NCBI RefSeq assembly: GCF_001700315.1 | Contig: NZ_MASJ01000015.1 | Location: 1 to 34,822, forward strand | DNA: 34,822 nucleotides | Direction of reading: 5' to 3' | Source of the DNA: Caryophanon tenue | GTDB taxonomy: Bacteria > Bacillota > Bacilli > Bacillales_A > Planococcaceae | Part shown: piece by piece, positions 32,334-34,822 of the stretch | How the letters are laid out: every line of letters starts with the position of its first letter | Position numbering within the stretch: the stretch's first letter is position 1 | Made by a program: the position numbers and the translations under genes | Notes under the pieces: model-generated | Told to the model about the DNA's origin: nothing | Seen by the model: the letters and a program-made list of their open reading frames with translations, nothing else | Databases searched by the model: none

Positions 32334-33917
32334 ATGTTTAAAAGACGAATAATGCAAGTAATGATTGTATGTGTCATGTTAGTGAGTACTGTTTCAACAA
32401 GTTATGCACAACTTTTTACCGATGTACCCGATAACCATAAAAATAAAGCGGAGTTTGATTATTTAGCTGCGTGGGGCGCCATTGATGCTAATCAAGGAAC
32501 GATGTATCGTTTACATGATGCCATCACACGTTATGAAGCGGCTGAGTTATTAGTAAGAGCGATGCGCGCAGATACAGAAAACCGTCCAATCCCAATGTAT
32601 ACGGACATTGCAACAGATGACCCACGTATGCCTGTTATTGCAACGATCACAGAATTACAAGTGATGACAGGAACGGACGGCAAGTTTAATCCAGATGCCA
32701 AATTAACACGCGCGCAAGCAGCAGGTATTTTAATACGCGCGTTCGGGTTACAAGGTTCTACTACATCTACATTCCCTGATGTTGATGCTGCACACTGGGC
32801 AACACCTGCGATTCATACATTAATCGCTAACCAAATTACAACAGGGTTTGAAGATGGTACATATCGTCCATCACAATCGTTAACACGTAGCAACTTTGCG
32901 ATTTTCGTTGCACGTGTACTAAACCCTGCATTTCGTTTAGCAAAAAATGAAGTGCCGGTTGTGAAACCAACGCCAACACCACAAGAGCCAGCAAGCTGTG
33001 AGCGTGAAACGAATAAAAAAACATATAAGGTAGATGTTGCAGTCGCAAATATGTGGAAAAACTACAATGCAGCACGTCAAGTAGATGCACCATCTACAAC
33101 AAATCCTGTACAGATGGATAAGTGGATTAACTCGATGACATTGTCACAAAAGAAGTGGCTTGTGGACCGTACTGATACACAAGCATTATATAATGATGAA
33201 GTAACCATTTTAGAATCACGTGGCAATTGGTACCGCATTGCAGCGAATGACCAATATGTACCGTATCAAAAAGAAGGATATCCAGGGTGGGTACCGAAAT
33301 CACAAATTACTGCAACAACAAAAAACTATGATGACTGTGCTATCGCTGTCATTTCATCTAAAAAAGCAAACTTATATGAAGCGGACTATAAGAAAGTCCA
33401 TGTAACGGTTAGTTACGCGACAATTTTGCCAATCATTAAGGAAGCTGGCAACTATTACTTCGTTCAAACACCAGATGCTGGTGTGAAGTTATTGAAAAAA
33501 ATTGATGCGAAAAAGCATGAAAGTTACGAAGCCATTCCAAAACCATCTGCGAAAACAATTATTGATGAAGCGAAGCGCTACTTAAACTTACCGTACTTAT
33601 GGGCCGGTACGTCTTCATGGGGCTACGACTGTTCAGGTATTTTATATGCAATCTTTAAAGCGCATGGCATTATGATTCCACGTGACTCATTTTACCAAGC
33701 AACTAAAGGAACAGCTGTTACCAAAAATAATTTGAAAGCTGGCGACCTTGTATTTTTTGCATACAATGGTGGTAAGGGCAAGGTGTACCATGTTGGCTTA
33801 TATTTAGGCAATGGGCAAATGTTACATGCGCCTCATTATGCATCGAAAGTGCGTATTGAGCCGTTAAACCAAGGTGTATATCAAAAGAATTATGCGGGCG
33901 CACGTCGTTATTTATAA
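32334..33917 (+). CDS. Secreted SLH-domain NlpC/P60 peptidoglycan endopeptidase
   Basis: A 527-residue wall enzyme. A signal peptide ends near residue 25 (STSYAQ). Three SLH domains lie at about 27-78, 88-140 and 147-197 and would anchor it to pyruvylated wall polymer. A proline-rich linker (VVKPTPTPQEP) is followed by two SH3-like domains, at about 255-335 and 340-400. The C-terminal NlpC/P60 domain (about 405-527) has the catalytic Cys433 in GYDCSGILY and His486 in VYHVGLYLGNGQ. Such enzymes cut the gamma-D-glutamyl bond to the diamino acid in the stem peptide. The start at 32334 is set by aaaggagg 5-8 bases upstream and by the signal peptide; an in-frame ATG at 32280 coincides with the promoter. 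Single-gene unit. Confidence 0.93.
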   Translation: MFKRRIMQVMIVCVMLVSTVSTSYAQLFTDVPDNHKNKAEFDYLAAWGAIDANQGTMYRLHDAITRYEAAELLVRAMRADTENRPIPMYTDIATDDPRMPVIATITELQVMTGTDGKFNPDAKLTRAQAAGILIRAFGLQGSTTSTFPDVDAAHWATPAIHTLIANQITTGFEDGTYRPSQSLTRSNFAIFVARVLNPAFRLAKNEVPVVKPTPTPQEPASCERETNKKTYKVDVAVANMWKNYNAARQVDAPSTTNPVQMDKWINSMTLSQKKWLVDRTDTQALYNDEVTILESRGNWYRIAANDQYVPYQKEGYPGWVPKSQITATTKNYDDCAIAVISSKKANLYEADYKKVHVTVSYATILPIIKEAGNYYFVQTPDAGVKLLKKIDAKKHESYEAIPKPSAKTIIDEAKRYLNLPYLWAGTSSWGYDCSGILYAIFKAHGIMIPRDSFYQATKGTAVTKNNLKAGDLVFFAYNGGKGKVYHVGLYLGNGQMLHAPHYASKVRIEPLNQGVYQKNYAGARRYL

Positions 33918-33931
33918 TTCATACTAAAATA

Positions 33932-33986
33932 GAGCTTCAAACGAAAATATCCACATAGGAATTTTTGTTTGAAGCTCGTTTTTTTT
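33932..33986 (+). terminator. Terminator after the SLH/NlpC gene
   Basis: GAGCTTCAAAC pairs with GTTTGAAGCTC, extended by GAAAAT with ATTTTT (one G-T pair), followed by G and eight T. Confidence 0.9.
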
Positions 33987-34033
33987 ATCGGGAGCTGTGT
34001 ATAATAGGAAAGAGATGTAGGGGGCGACGATAT

Positions 34034-34630
34034 ATGCAACACGTTTTACAATTCATTCATGTAGCAGAACAACTCAAAAAAGAGATGCGCCACAGCTGGT
34101 TATCCAATGGCAGACAAGAAAGTGTAGCGGAGCATACATGGCGTTTAACGGTAATAGCGATGGCATTAGAGCCGTATTTGAAACAACCACTGCGTATGGA
34201 AAAGCTTTTAAAGATGCTCATTATTCACGATTTAGTAGAAGTGTATGCAGGAGATATCCCCGCATTTGAAAAAAGTAATCGTAAAGAACAGAAGCATGCG
34301 AATGAGCAACGAGCGATTGAACGTTTACAACAATTATTAGGTGGGGTAGCGGGTCAAGAGCTGTACGATTTATGGCAAGAGTTTGAATCGCGAGAAACGT
34401 ACGAAGCGAAAGTAGCAAATGCGATTGATAAGCTAGAAGTGCAAATCCAGCACAATGAAGCGAGCTTGGACACATGGTTACCAATCGAGCATGAGATGAC
34501 ATTCCAAATCGCCAAACATACGGAATTCGACGATGCTTTAGAGCAACTTCGTTTACTCGTTGTTGATGAGGCGGCCGCAAAATTAGAAGCGGGAAATATC
34601 GATATTTCAAATTGGATAAAAAAAGTTTGA
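34034..34630 (+). CDS. HD-domain phosphohydrolase, YfbR/HDDC2-like
   Basis: A 198-residue soluble metal-dependent phosphohydrolase of the HD superfamily. The metal ligands lie in ESVAEHTWRL (His near 37) and LLKMLIIHDLVEVYAGDI (HD near 67-68). A later acidic DKLEVQIQHNEA segment is also typical. Relatives are 5'-deoxynucleotidases; the substrate here is not shown by the sequence. I start it at 34034, with taggggg about 9-14 bases upstream; an in-frame ATG at 33965 lies within the preceding terminator. It is the last gene before the next rRNA operon. Confidence 0.85.
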   Translation: MQHVLQFIHVAEQLKKEMRHSWLSNGRQESVAEHTWRLTVIAMALEPYLKQPLRMEKLLKMLIIHDLVEVYAGDIPAFEKSNRKEQKHANEQRAIERLQQLLGGVAGQELYDLWQEFESRETYEAKVANAIDKLEVQIQHNEASLDTWLPIEHEMTFQIAKHTEFDDALEQLRLLVVDEAAAKLEAGNIDISNWIKKV

Positions 34631-34637
34631 AAAACAC

Positions 34638-34667
34638 TTGCACTTTTAAAAGTTATCGTGCTATTAT
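34638..34667 (+). promoter_or_regulatory. rRNA operon promoter P1
   Basis: TTGCAC at 34638-34643, an 18-base spacer and TATTAT at 34662-34667. It is the first of two promoters facing out of the window on the right. Confidence 0.65.
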
Positions 34668-34726
34668 ATTGAAGTCGCCAAGAGAGGCAACAACAAAACA
34701 ACTCAGAAAAAACTTTTCAAAAGTTG

Positions 34727-34756
34727 TTGACAGCATATGAAACAAGATGCTAAGAT
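34727..34756 (+). promoter_or_regulatory. rRNA operon promoter P2
   Basis: A consensus TTGACA at 34727-34732, an 18-base spacer and TAAGAT at 34751-34756. The arrangement of two tandem promoters about 90 bases apart is typical of Bacillus rrn operons. Confidence 0.8.
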
Positions 34757-34822
34757 GTAGAAGTTCGCTTAACACGAATGAAAAACATGAACCTTGAAAA
34801 CTGAACAACAAACGTTGATGAA
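34757..34822 (+). other. Leader of the next rRNA operon
   Basis: The segment CCTTGAAAACTGAACAACA near 34793-34811 is the conserved sequence found ahead of 16S genes in Bacillus-type rRNA operons, linked to antitermination and processing. The 16S gene itself lies beyond the window. Confidence 0.75.

Overview
The window looks like a low-G+C Gram-positive spore-former-type genome, most likely Bacillaceae/Planococcaceae (Lysinibacillus, Solibacillus or Kurthia-like). This rests on the tRNA block after a 5S gene, the sigW-rsiW-cdaA-cdaR-glmM-glmS order with a glmS ribozyme, strong AGGAGG-type ribosome binding sites, sigma-A promoters and an SLH-domain wall enzyme. The lineage is inferred from family resemblance and gene order, not from a search. 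The window starts in the 5S gene of one rRNA operon and ends in the promoters and leader of the next one, both on the + strand, so it is almost exactly one inter-rrn segment.

Layout. 1-1477: 5S rRNA, a 0.6 kb non-coding stretch and six tRNAs (Asn, Glu, Val, Tyr, Gln, Lys). 1567-2423: a Yip1-type membrane protein and a CsbD stress protein. 2551-10343: cell-envelope module with an autoregulated ECF sigma factor and its anti-sigma factor, the c-di-AMP cyclase CdaA and its regulator CdaR, GlmM, a PfpI-type protein, and GlmS behind its self-cleaving ribozyme. 10361-14569 (-): a 1402-residue secreted protein that I cannot assign to a function. 14857-16630: a GNAT acetyltransferase, a frameshifted S51 peptidase, a frameshifted small CxC protein preceded by a possible Shine-Dalgarno-sequestering pseudoknot, and a 19-codon ORF.

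16836-27990: a complete carbon-phosphorus lyase system, phnF then phnGHIJKML, a PHP-family phosphoesterase, and the transporter phnDCE1E2. It should import phosphonates, couple them to ribose, cleave the C-P bond and recover phosphate and ribose phosphate. The PHP enzyme stands where PhnP and PhnN would be expected. PhnJ has only two of the four cysteines known to matter in the E. coli enzyme, while PhnK carries an extra CxxC-x11-CxxC segment. This pair is the most interesting biochemical lead in the window.

27991-28549: a 242-bp element with 17-bp terminal inverted repeats, then structured non-coding DNA. 28550-29008: a YvbK-like acetyltransferase. 29011-32256: tandem TPP riboswitches, each with its own terminator, controlling tenA-thiM-thiD-thiE (thiamin salvage and coupling). 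32280-34630: a secreted SLH/SH3/NlpC-P60 endopeptidase and an HD-domain phosphohydrolase. 34638-34822: tandem rRNA promoters and leader.
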